In this document: piece after piece, positions 1 to 6,007 of the stretch
Position numbering within the stretch: the stretch's first letter is position 1
How the letters are laid out: each line of letters begins with the position of its first letter
From: JBAROU01 sp049642385
Lineage (GTDB): Bacteria > Chloroflexota > Dehalococcoidia > DSTF01 > RBG-16-68-14
Reading direction: 5' to 3'
DNA: 6,007 nucleotides
Assembly: GCA_049642385.1 (NCBI GenBank)
Contig: JBAROU010000097.1
Span: forward strand, 1-6,007
Position numbers and translations under genes: made by a program
The notes under the pieces: generated by a model
The model's input: only the letters and a program-made list of their open reading frames with translations
Database searches by the model: none
What the model was told of the DNA's origin: nothing

Positions 1-71
1 GCCGGAGCAGGCGCGCATTCCTACAGCGCGGGCGACACGACCGCAGGCTCTGAGGAGGCCGAGCGGTTCAA
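1..71. repeat. 71-bp perfect direct repeat, copy 1 (left end may lie outside the window)
   Basis: This stretch matches positions 2228-2298 base for base in the same orientation, 2227 bp away. Identity ends at position 71: copy 1 continues AGGACAGG and copy 2 continues TGAGAATT. The first base of the match is the first base of the window, so the true left boundary is unknown. Each copy contains a small inverted repeat (CGCGC at 12-16, GCGCG at 26-30) around a 9-nt loop. No convincing -35/-10 promoter and no tRNA-like fold was seen. The two copies bracket the metallohydrolase gene. This one supplies most of that gene's visible upstream leader and ends 14 bp before its start codon. It could be a dispersed intergenic repeat, a duplication scar or a recombination site; the sequence does not decide. 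Confidence 0.9.
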
Positions 72-75
72 GGAC

Positions 76-81
76 AGGTGA
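76..81 (+). promoter_or_regulatory. Probable ribosome binding site of the metallohydrolase gene
   Basis: AGGTGA lies 4 nt before the GTG start at 86, a short but usable spacing. A second purine core, AGGA at 71-74, lies 11 nt before the start. These two elements are the reason for accepting the GTG start. Both lie at or just past the right end of repeat copy 1, so ribosome binding depends on sequence unique to this side rather than on the repeat. No promoter is recognisable in the 85 bp available. Confidence 0.45.
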
Positions 82-85
82 CTTC

Positions 86-2185
86 GTGAACAATCATCCT
101 GACGGACCGCGCACGCTCTGGACGCAGATAAGGGACAATCTGCCGCTTACGCCGCAGGCGGTAGAGCGAGGCCTCGCTCTGGAGCGCGGCCGTCATCCGA
201 CCTTGACGGAACTGCGCGCTGCGCTCGGCCTGGACCTAGAGCTCGGCGGCGCCTGGGACGCGTCGCGCCGCGTCCGGCTGCCGCGCGACGAGACGCTCTC
301 CGACCAGCAGCTCATCCGCTTCCTGGACGAGATGTACAGGGGCTTGGCATCGACCAAGTTGGTGCGCGTCGAGCTGTCGGACGAAGGACTCGTCGCCTCC
401 CGGCAGGACGAGAAGGTCCGCGTCCGTGCGGGAGAGCGCCTGGTGATCCTGGTCCTCGTTGAGAACAACCGCCACCGCGACGGCGAAGTTGCGATCGAGC
501 TGCTAGGGGCGCGCGGCAAGATCGCAGCGGAGGCGAAGCGAACGGCGTCGGTGCTGTTGGACGCGGGAGTTCTCGAGGATGGCGCCGGCGCCGTAACCTT
601 GACTGCTGAGTGCGAGGGCAGTTCCGTAAAGCAGGAGATCGCGACTGAGTGCGCTTCCTCTTGGACGCTCACGACGCGAATCACCGACGATGGCGCGGAC
701 GAGGCCGTCCCGGCTCGCGTCTACATCGACGACGCCTTGGGCGCGGTGTGGCCGGATGGAGCCACCGTGCGGAAAGACGAGCACGGCAGGGCGTTCTTTC
801 ACGCCGACGGCGGGTTCGAAGCTCTCGTAAGCGGAGAGGTCCGCCTCCTCGCGTTGCGAGGCCTGGAGTACGAGCCGGTAGAGATGACGCTCGATGCGCC
901 GTCATCGAGTCGCAGGAGCGAAACCGTTCGCTTGAAGCGCTGGTCACAGATGGCGAAGGAAGGCTGGCGCAGCGCCGACGTCCACGTGCACCTTCACTAT
1001 GGCGGCGAGTACCTCTTGGGACATGAAGACGCATCTCTTGTCCAACGGGCCGAAGACGTCCACTTCATGACCATGATGGTGGCGAACCAGGGAAGCGCCT
1101 TCGTTCACGACAGGGCGTTCTTCGAGGGCAAGCCCAGCGAGCTGAGCGACGGCGACCACATCCTGCGTTGGGGCGAGGAGTACCGCAACGACCTCTACGG
1201 CCACCTCTGCATGTACGGCATCACGGAACTGGTTCCGCCGATCTACAGCGGCTTCCGCCTGAGCAAACACCCGCACGATGTGCCCGCCAACAGCGTCGCC
1301 GCCGACCACTGCCATACGGTGGGCGGGACGCTTAGCTACGCCCACCCGCTCTTCGGCAGCGGCGATCTGGACCGCGTGTTCGCCCAGCCGCGAACGGTTG
1401 AGGCGAAGGAGCTGCCGGTGGACGTGGCACTGGGCAAGATCGATGCCCTGGATGTGATGTCGTACCCGAGCGTCGAGCTGGAAACGGCGCGGCTCTGGTA
1501 CCGCCTGCTCAACTGCGGCTTCCGGCTGCCAGCGACGGCCGGGACCGACACATTCATGAACCTCGCTGGCACCGGGAGATTCAGCAATCCGCCGGCAGGC
1601 AACCGCGTCTTCGTCCAGGTCGAGGGCGAGTTCACGACCGAGTCCTGGTGCGCGGGCGTACGCCGCGGCCGAACGTTCGTGACAAACGGCCCGATGCTGA
1701 GGCTCGGCGTCGACGGCGAAGGCGTCGGAACCGAGATCGACCGGCCGCCAGGCAGCGAAGTCGTCGTCGAGGGCGAAGCGCGGTCCTACGTCCCGATCGA
1801 GCGGTTGGAGCTCGTCGTCAACGGCGAGGTCGTCGCCCACGGCGAGGTGAAGGAACATGGCAAGCGAGCTTCCTTGAGCCACGCCATACGGACGGACTCG
1901 AGCTACTGGATCGCCGTACGGGCTCTGGGGCCAGCTGGCCCGCAGGTGCTCGGCGGCGATCTCTTCGCGCACACCAGCCCGGTGTACGTGACGGTCGGCG
2001 GCGCGAAGGTGGAGCGGAGAGAGGATGCGGCGTACTTCGTCGAATGGATCGACCGACTCATCGCGATGTGCGAGGAGCACGGTCGATACGCGTCTGAGGC
2101 CGAGCGCAAACAGGTGACTCAACTCTTCCGTACAGCACAAGGACTCTACAGGAAGATCGTTGATGCGAGGCCCGCGGGCATTTAA
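86..2185 (+). CDS. CehA/McbA family metallohydrolase (PHP-like metal-dependent hydrolase)
   Basis: This 699-residue protein starts with GTG and ends with TAA. It is probably a cytoplasmic metal-dependent hydrolase, as no signal peptide or membrane segment is visible. Residues 1-90 are a polar, helical-looking region. Residues about 190-285 look like the Ig/transthyretin-like (carboxypeptidase-regulatory-like) module common before this catalytic domain, ending in RGLEYEPV. The PHP-like catalytic part spans about 293-540: the metal motif DVHVH (298-302), WGEEY (362-366), a GHLCMYGI segment (372-379), His residues at 408 and 410, YAHP (419-422), TAGTD (484-488) and the family-typical FVTNGPML (531-538). 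Residues about 545-637 form a beta-sandwich-like tail, followed by a charged helical end (645-695). The family is named after carbaryl hydrolase enzymes, but members are diverse and the substrate here cannot be inferred; esters, amides, carbamates or phosphoesters are all possible. It stands alone, converges on the R-M operon and is bracketed by 71-bp direct repeats. The family call is firm, the biochemical role unknown. Confidence 0.85.
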   Translation: MNNHPDGPRTLWTQIRDNLPLTPQAVERGLALERGRHPTLTELRAALGLDLELGGAWDASRRVRLPRDETLSDQQLIRFLDEMYRGLASTKLVRVELSDEGLVASRQDEKVRVRAGERLVILVLVENNRHRDGEVAIELLGARGKIAAEAKRTASVLLDAGVLEDGAGAVTLTAECEGSSVKQEIATECASSWTLTTRITDDGADEAVPARVYIDDALGAVWPDGATVRKDEHGRAFFHADGGFEALVSGEVRLLALRGLEYEPVEMTLDAPSSSRRSETVRLKRWSQMAKEGWRSADVHVHLHYGGEYLLGHEDASLVQRAEDVHFMTMMVANQGSAFVHDRAFFEGKPSELSDGDHILRWGEEYRNDLYGHLCMYGITELVPPIYSGFRLSKHPHDVPANSVAADHCHTVGGTLSYAHPLFGSGDLDRVFAQPRTVEAKELPVDVALGKIDALDVMSYPSVELETARLWYRLLNCGFRLPATAGTDTFMNLAGTGRFSNPPAGNRVFVQVEGEFTTESWCAGVRRGRTFVTNGPMLRLGVDGEGVGTEIDRPPGSEVVVEGEARSYVPIERLELVVNGEVVAHGEVKEHGKRASLSHAIRTDSSYWIAVRALGPAGPQVLGGDLFAHTSPVYVTVGGAKVERREDAAYFVEWIDRLIAMCEEHGRYASEAERKQVTQLFRTAQGLYRKIVDARPAGI

Positions 2186-2199
2186 GGCGGGTTACACGA

Positions 2200-2216
2200 C
2201 GCCGAAACACTCGGCG
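2200..2216. other. Small perfect hairpin after the metallohydrolase stop codon
   Basis: CGCCGA (2200-2205) and TCGGCG (2211-2216) are perfect reverse complements around the 5-nt loop AACAC, starting 15 bp after the TAA at 2183-2185. It could help end transcription or protect the 3' end of the metallohydrolase mRNA. No T-run follows, so it is not a canonical intrinsic terminator. It lies just upstream of repeat copy 2. Because copy 1 begins at the window edge, this hairpin may itself belong to a longer repeat unit. Confidence 0.4.
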
Positions 2217-2227
2217 AGGGCAGGCTT

Positions 2228-2298
2228 GCCGGAGCAGGCGCGCATTCCTACAGCGCGGGCGACACGACCGCAGGCTCTGAGGAGGCCGAGCGGTTCAA
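2228..2298. repeat. 71-bp perfect direct repeat, copy 2
   Basis: It is identical over its full length to positions 1-71, in the same orientation, and lies in the convergent gap between the metallohydrolase stop (2185) and the nuclease stop (2337). The same internal CGCGC/GCGCG inverted repeat is present, at 2239-2243 and 2253-2257. No open frame in it resembles a known protein. Perfect identity across 71 bp at two places 2.2 kb apart means a recent duplication, ongoing recombination or an active or conserved repeat family. If recombination took place between the copies, the metallohydrolase gene would be excised as one unit leaving a single copy behind. Confidence 0.92.
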
Positions 2299-2321
2299 TG
2301 AGAATTGATCAGGGCGCAGAA

Positions 2322-2349
2322 CTGGCGTGGCGCCGTTCAGCCGCGCCAG
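2322..2349. terminator. GC-rich hairpin over the 3' end of the R-M operon; possible terminator
   Basis: CTGGCGTGGC (2322-2331) and GCCGCGCCAG (2340-2349) pair over ten positions around an 8-nt loop. In a + strand transcript nine pairs are Watson-Crick and one is a U-G wobble; in a - strand transcript that position becomes a C-A mismatch. One arm is inside the last codons of the nuclease gene and the stop codon sits in the loop. It is well placed to block transcripts from either side of this convergent junction. No T-run follows on either strand, so factor-independent termination is doubtful. Confidence 0.3.
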
Positions 2350-2699
2350 TCGATGGTCGCTATTACGTACTCCATGCCGCGCCGTTTGCACCACATCTCG
2401 GCGGCCTTGCGTTTGCGCTGCACCTCGTCACTGTCGATACGGCTGGGGTCCTTGACTTCGATTAGGGCCCTACGCCCGTCCGTATACTCGACGATGAAGT
2501 CGGGGACGTAGCGTCGCATGTGCTTCTGCGAATCGACCCAGGAAATCGAGATGCCATGTCGTTTCATCCACTTCGTCACTGTAGGGTCGGCATCCAGCTT
2601 ATCCATCATGCGCTCTTCGAGGCCGCTGTCGAAGCGCTCGAAGTTGTACGGGCTCTTCTGAGGGCCCCACTTCTCGCCGTGTTTGCTAATTGGCGGCAT
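2337..2699 (-). CDS. PD-(D/E)XK endonuclease, stand-alone nuclease domain of a type III-like restriction system
   Basis: A 120-residue protein, ATG to TGA, that is almost entirely one restriction-endonuclease-like domain. Visible catalytic residues are Glu28 in SGLEER, Asp67 in YVPDF and Glu81-x-Lys83 in LIEVK, with the expected spacing of the PD-(D/E)XK core. The C-terminal half (RKRKAAEMWCKRRGMEYVIATI) gives the usual helix and closing strand. This resembles the nuclease domain at the C-terminus of type III Res subunits and also the N-terminal nuclease of TnsA-like proteins. The neighbours favour restriction, since the start overlaps the end of the helicase gene by 14 bp and there is no transposon gene here. 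The overlap, with only a weak GGA upstream, suggests translation coupled to the helicase. It probably cuts DNA in a complex with the helicase. Usual Res proteins carry motor and nuclease in one chain, so this is a split form or a split by mutation. Confidence 0.82.
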   Translation of the reverse strand: MPPISKHGEKWGPQKSPYNFERFDSGLEERMMDKLDADPTVTKWMKRHGISISWVDSQKHMRRYVPDFIVEYTDGRRALIEVKDPSRIDSDEVQRKRKAAEMWCKRRGMEYVIATIDWRG

Positions 2700-4710
2700 A
2701 CTCGATTATTCCGGCGACAAGGCCGCCCTTGGCCGCGACCTTCTGCCGTACCTGCGGGAGCATCTTCCAAGCGAAGTACAGGGCCTTGCGGTCGGCGAGT
2801 CCCAGCGATGCGCCATCCATGAACTTCTCGCGAATATGCTGCATGAGGGCACTGTAGACCTCGCTCTTAAAGCCGGCAGCATACCCGGCCTGGACGGTCA
2901 GCTCCTCGGCCATCTCAAGGACAGTCCCTTTCACGGCTTCGGCGATTACTTCGTCCGTCAGCTCCGCGACTGGCGCCTCAGCCACGGCGGGCACGTCTGG
3001 AGCGCTGTGGAATGTCTTCCACCCGGCACCGGCCAGTTCCTTACCGAGCACGGCGTCAATATCGACGCGGGTGATTTCGACGGCCAGCGAGTCGTACTCG
3101 AACGCTGCAAGCACCTCACGCCAGTTCTCAATGGGCTCTGCGGGCTCGTCAATCTCTCCGACCTCAAATTCACCGTCGTCCACCAATCCCGGTATCTCAT
3201 CCGGGACCTCGACGATGAGGTTGGGCCGTAGAATCTCCTGTCGGGCTGGCGGCTCTGGCAAGTCTTCGCTCTCGTTGAACTCTTGGTCGATTCCGACGTT
3301 CTGCCGGACCTTGCTCCCGAACATTTCCCAGAGCCAGTGATGTTCGAGCTTCGGATGGTCAACGACCGCGCATATCTGCGGCTCGTCTGGCCCGACGCCC
3401 TTCCGGCGGACGCGTCGCAAGCCGCGCCCGATAACCTGCTGACCATAAACCTTGCTGCTGAACTTTCTTAATAGCAGGATGACGCCGACCTCGGGAACGT
3501 CCCACCCTTCGCGCAGCATAAGGACGCTCACGACGGCGCGATACGGGGACTTGGTCTTCTGTTCGCGACCAAGCTCTCGCGCCTTTCGACGGTCGTCCTC
3601 GTCGCTGTCTTCGGTAACGAGGAGCGTCCTGACCTTGAAGATGTTGTTCAAGGTCTTGGCAGCTTTTTCGGCGTCGGCTTTGCTGACGGCGATGACGAAG
3701 AGGATGGGCTGGTAACGACCTTTAGCCCTGGTCTCTTGTTCCTGAATGCGCTTGAGGGCGATAGCCATTTGCTGGCGCATGGGCTCGTCGTCCGTCACCC
3801 ACTGCGTCGCAGTGATGCCTTTGCGGTCGATTTCCTCCCAGTCAATCTCCTCGACGCGCCGCGTCTCGCCCGTGCGAGCATCGGTGTACGTAAGCTCGAC
3901 CGTGCGAATGTCGGGTTGGTAGACGACGGGTGTCTTGATGATGCCTTCGTGGAGAGCGTCGGTAACGCCGTACTCATAGATCATGTCGGAGTCCGGGGTC
4001 TTGCCATCAGCCCTATCGGGTGTAGCCGTTGTGTCGACGCGCAGAACCAGCTTGCTCTCGATGCGCTTCAGCGTCGCGTCGTACTCTTCAGCAGGTGAGT
4101 TGTGGGCCTCGTCGTTGAACAGCGCGAGGTCGGGGCCGTTCATGAGCGCCGAGACGTTACTCTGCCCGGTCTTGTTGCTCTGATAGAACTGGTGGATATT
4201 CCCGAGTACGATGCTCGCGCCAAGGAAGCTGGCCCAGCCGCCGTCTTTGCCGCTGCCGAGCGTTGTCAGCGCGAAGTCTTCAGGACGCGCATGGCCCCAG
4301 TCCGGCAAGAGATCCCGGTCTTTGAAGACGCGGCCCTTCTCGAAGTCCTCCTCCAGCCGGTCTCGCACGATGAGGTTCGGGCAGAGGAGCAAGAACTTCT
4401 GGATGTCGTGGGCGATGCGAAGCCAGGCAATCAGCGCCGCGATGATGGCCGTCTTGCCGCCGCCGGTGACGACGTTGAGCAACAGGCCATGCTCGCCTAT
4501 GTCCTGTTTGCCGAGCGACTCGTAGCAGTAGATGACGCGAAGAAACGACCCCCACTGATGCGGCCACAACGTCCCGTCTCGCGGGGCCTGGTCGTTGTCA
4601 GGGGCCGTCAGGAAGTCGATGTAGCGGTAGGTCTCGGGCTTGACGCCGGCGAATCCTTCGCTGCGCCAGACGGCGAACGCTTCCTCATGCCGGGCGAACT
4701 CGTTGTACAC
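2686..4710 (-). CDS. SF2 DEAD/DEAH helicase-translocase, type III restriction Res-like motor subunit
   Basis: A 674-residue protein starting with GTG and ending with TAG. All main SF2 motifs are present and intact: a Q-like element WPHQWGSF (49-56), Walker A TGGGKT (82-87), motif II DEAH (200-203), motif III TTATP (227-231), motif V LREGWDVP (399-406) and motif VI QVIGRGLRR (425-433) with its arginine fingers. This is the order and spacing of the ResIII motor in restriction enzymes, so it should hydrolyse ATP while moving on or remodelling duplex DNA. Residues 480-590 are acidic and proline-rich, probably a linker. Residues 590-674 are helical and may contact the nuclease or methyltransferase. 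It lacks the C-terminal nuclease domain usual in type III Res; that domain is the next, overlapping gene. The start follows the methyltransferase stop with no gap and in the same frame. Helicase assignment is firm; the type III label is inferred from the neighbours. Confidence 0.88.
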   Translation of the reverse strand: MYNEFARHEEAFAVWRSEGFAGVKPETYRYIDFLTAPDNDQAPRDGTLWPHQWGSFLRVIYCYESLGKQDIGEHGLLLNVVTGGGKTAIIAALIAWLRIAHDIQKFLLLCPNLIVRDRLEEDFEKGRVFKDRDLLPDWGHARPEDFALTTLGSGKDGGWASFLGASIVLGNIHQFYQSNKTGQSNVSALMNGPDLALFNDEAHNSPAEEYDATLKRIESKLVLRVDTTATPDRADGKTPDSDMIYEYGVTDALHEGIIKTPVVYQPDIRTVELTYTDARTGETRRVEEIDWEEIDRKGITATQWVTDDEPMRQQMAIALKRIQEQETRAKGRYQPILFVIAVSKADAEKAAKTLNNIFKVRTLLVTEDSDEDDRRKARELGREQKTKSPYRAVVSVLMLREGWDVPEVGVILLLRKFSSKVYGQQVIGRGLRRVRRKGVGPDEPQICAVVDHPKLEHHWLWEMFGSKVRQNVGIDQEFNESEDLPEPPARQEILRPNLIVEVPDEIPGLVDDGEFEVGEIDEPAEPIENWREVLAAFEYDSLAVEITRVDIDAVLGKELAGAGWKTFHSAPDVPAVAEAPVAELTDEVIAEAVKGTVLEMAEELTVQAGYAAGFKSEVYSALMQHIREKFMDGASLGLADRKALYFAWKMLPQVRQKVAAKGGLVAGIIEYAAN

Positions 4711-6007
4711 CTAGCTCACCTCAACGTCGCCGGCCCAGATGCCCTCGCCGCCCGCGTCGTCCTGCACCTTGCAAGCGATGTGGTACCGGCCGAGCGCGGG
4801 GAACGTGTAGTCCACTTGCAATGCCGGCTCCTTTTTCGCCGTGCGCACGAACGAATAGCCCTGCGTGCTCGTGAAGTGGTCGCCGTAGTCGAAATCCCAC
4901 TGTACGTTGATAATCTTTGCCCCGGCATTGAGCACGATGGTCTCGCTCACGTCGAACTTGTACGTCCGGCCACTGACGTTGCGCCATCCTACCTCGACCT
5001 TCGGCGGCTGCACGAACGTGAGGAAGGTCGTGTAGTCCGCGCGGTCAGTCGAAAGCGAGTGTACGTGTTCGCGGAACTGGTCCGAATCAATGCGCACCAA
5101 GTCCAGCTTGATGAAGTTGAGGTCCGTCGCCTCCATTTCGCGAAGACGCTGCGCCGCCTCGACAGCATCAGGACGGAACGCCCATGCCAGCATGATGCCA
5201 TCTCGCAGATTGTCTTGTTGATAGCGAACGGTCTTGCGTACCGCGTTGGCGAAATCCTGCACATCCTTCGCCGTCACCTGAGAACGTTGGTCGGCAGCTC
5301 CAACCCAGACCGGCACCGCGCCCTTGTGGCCGTTGATGCCCGGCAAGGAGTCATCGGGCACCGCGCCAAAAGCTCGGAGCACGAACTCACGGAAGTGGTC
5401 AACGGGCGTTTGAGCTAGTCGGCTGGCATCGTAGATGCCCCAATGCTCGTACGTGAAATCAGGCGTGACTTGACCCAGGATGGGTTGCTCGGCCTGTCGT
5501 GACACTCGGTCAGCCGTTATTGCAACCGCCACCCGCGATTGGTCGCAGGCTAGCCAGCGACGCCCAAGTCGCTGCGCCACGGCGGGGGTTGTGCCCCCGC
5601 CAACGAAGAAGTCAGCCACCACGTCGCCAGCATTCGAAGCAGAAGCCACGATGCGCTCCATCAGCTCTTCCGGCTTCTGCGTGGGGTATCCAAGCCTCTC
5701 AGGCGATTGCGGGTGAATCATGTTGATGCGCCAAACATCACCGCACGGCTTGTCGGAGCTGGCTTTGCGCACTTGTTTACCCGTTTCCGGGTCGAGTATC
5801 GGAACGCGCTTGCCTCCAATCTTACGTGTCTGAAGCTGGGTGCCCTTGAACTCGGCTTCGACTCGAACTTCATTGAACACCCAGTCCTTGGTCTTGGAGT
5901 ACCAAAGAAGCACGTCGTGATGTCGGTCGAACAACGAACCACCAGTAGGCAGTTTGTTCGCGTAGTACCAAACAATCTCGTTGCGAAAGTTGTCATGGCC
6001 AAAGAGC
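4711..6007 (-). CDS. Beta-class DNA methyltransferase, type III Mod-like, with long C-terminal extension (5' end outside the window)
   Basis: The frame stays open to the right edge (first whole codon 6006-6004), giving 431 visible residues. A TTG at 5934 is not the start, because conserved family sequence (NFRNEIVWYY) precedes it. SAM-dependent motifs come in beta-class order: the FRNEIVWYY and DVLLWYSK segments that normally follow the catalytic DPPY motif (not visible here), then motif X TQKPEEL (visible residues 109-115), motif I DFFVGGGTT (132-140) and an acidic residue at the end of the next strand (CDQS, Asp155). DFF in motif I and the GYPTQKP context resemble type III Mod enzymes, so N6-adenine methylation is likely. 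Residues about 200-310 look like a catalytically dead Mrr-like fold, and 369-431 like a PKD/Ig-like domain. TAG ends the gene directly before the helicase. It would protect host DNA and probably supply site recognition. Methyltransferase is firm; the extension assignments are inference. Confidence 0.88.
   Translation of the reverse strand, partial: LFGHDNFRNEIVWYYANKLPTGGSLFDRHHDVLLWYSKTKDWVFNEVRVEAEFKGTQLQTRKIGGKRVPILDPETGKQVRKASSDKPCGDVWRINMIHPQSPERLGYPTQKPEELMERIVASASNAGDVVADFFVGGGTTPAVAQRLGRRWLACDQSRVAVAITADRVSRQAEQPILGQVTPDFTYEHWGIYDASRLAQTPVDHFREFVLRAFGAVPDDSLPGINGHKGAVPVWVGAADQRSQVTAKDVQDFANAVRKTVRYQQDNLRDGIMLAWAFRPDAVEAAQRLREMEATDLNFIKLDLVRIDSDQFREHVHSLSTDRADYTTFLTFVQPPKVEVGWRNVSGRTYKFDVSETIVLNAGAKIINVQWDFDYGDHFTSTQGYSFVRTAKKEPALQVDYTFPALGRYHIACKVQDDAGGEGIWAGDVEVS
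4716..4722 (-). promoter_or_regulatory. Shine-Dalgarno sequence that sets the helicase GTG start
   Basis: On the - strand GAGGTGA (4722 down to 4716) lies inside the last codons of the methyltransferase. Its end is 5 nt before the helicase GTG at 4710-4708, and the methyltransferase TAG (4713-4711) sits in the spacer. This strong site supports GTG rather than a later ATG as the start. It also implies that ribosomes finishing the methyltransferase can restart at once on the helicase, keeping the two subunits in proportion. Confidence 0.7.

Noticed and set aside
944..2140. A 398-codon open frame on the - strand inside the metallohydrolase gene
   Set aside because: The + strand gene carries a full set of CehA/McbA metal motifs across this stretch; the antisense product is His/Arg/Val-rich with no recognisable fold.
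2170..2179. GCCCGCGGGC palindrome at the end of the metallohydrolase gene
   Set aside because: It is a short palindrome in GC-rich coding sequence with no loop and no T-run; chance is the simplest explanation.
2190..2298. Possible integron attC site around the second repeat
   Set aside because: The GTT core present (GTTACAC) does not match the attC consensus GTTRRRY, no matching inverse core was found, and no integrase is in view.
2160..2465. A 101-codon + strand open frame covering repeat copy 2
   Set aside because: It overlaps the end of the metallohydrolase gene and runs antisense into the nuclease catalytic core. The start has no ribosome binding site and the product resembles nothing known.
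4102..5418. A 438-codon open frame on the + strand opposite the methyltransferase and helicase genes
   Set aside because: It lies antisense to two genes with intact conserved motifs, crosses their boundary, and its translation is the low-complexity, Arg/Val/Ala-rich kind expected from a GC-rich complement. No known domain is recognisable.
5581..5601. Perfect 8-bp GC stem with a 5-nt loop (GGCGGGGG / CCCCCGCC)
   Set aside because: It falls exactly on the codons of methyltransferase motif I (the Gly-Gly-Gly-Thr loop), so the palindrome is explained by glycine codons and it lies inside a gene where a terminator would make no sense.
5932..5934. TTG as the start of the methyltransferase
   Set aside because: The frame is open upstream to the window edge and the 24 codons before the TTG encode conserved methyltransferase sequence (NFRNEIVWYY), so the TTG is an internal leucine.

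Overview
This is a GC-rich bacterial window, roughly 60% GC or slightly more by eye. It holds two unrelated units that converge on a 151-bp gap. The left third (+ strand) is one long metallohydrolase gene of the CehA/McbA type. The right two thirds (- strand) is the downstream part of a restriction-modification operon that enters from beyond the right edge. Nothing identifies the genus. Large CehA/McbA-like proteins with an Ig/transthyretin-like N-terminal part are frequent in uncultured, environmental and symbiont lineages (planctomycete- or poribacteria-like genomes). That is a weak hint, not an assignment.

Layout from left to right. Positions 1-71 carry one copy of a perfect 71-bp direct repeat, whose left end may lie outside the window. 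The metallohydrolase (86-2185, +) follows, with its GTG start 14 bp after the repeat. The convergent gap (2186-2336) holds a small 6-bp-stem hairpin, then the second copy of the repeat (2228-2298, same orientation), then a GC-rich hairpin (2322-2349) that overlaps the stop codon of the last gene of the opposing operon. No stretch over 300 bp lacks a gene.

On the - strand, read from the right edge leftwards, three genes are packed with no gaps. The first is a beta-class (N6-adenine/N4-cytosine type) DNA methyltransferase whose N-terminus, with the DPPY-type motif, lies outside the window (4711-6007). The second is an SF2 helicase/translocase resembling the motor of type III Res subunits (2686-4710). 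The third is a small PD-(D/E)XK endonuclease (2337-2699). The methyltransferase and helicase are in the same frame, separated only by one TAG codon with a Shine-Dalgarno sequence just upstream. The helicase and nuclease overlap by 14 bp. Together they read as a type III-like R-M system in which the usual single Res chain (motor plus nuclease) is encoded as two proteins. The methyltransferase would protect host sites, the motor would move along DNA, and the nuclease would cut.

The most unusual points are these. The methyltransferase has a long C-terminal extension that looks like a catalytically dead Mrr-type nuclease fold followed by a PKD/Ig-like beta-sandwich. The nuclease is a separate protein. 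The metallohydrolase gene is bracketed by perfect direct repeats. None of this amounts to a clearly new defence system from sequence alone, but the domain architecture of the R-M operon merits structural and homology checks.
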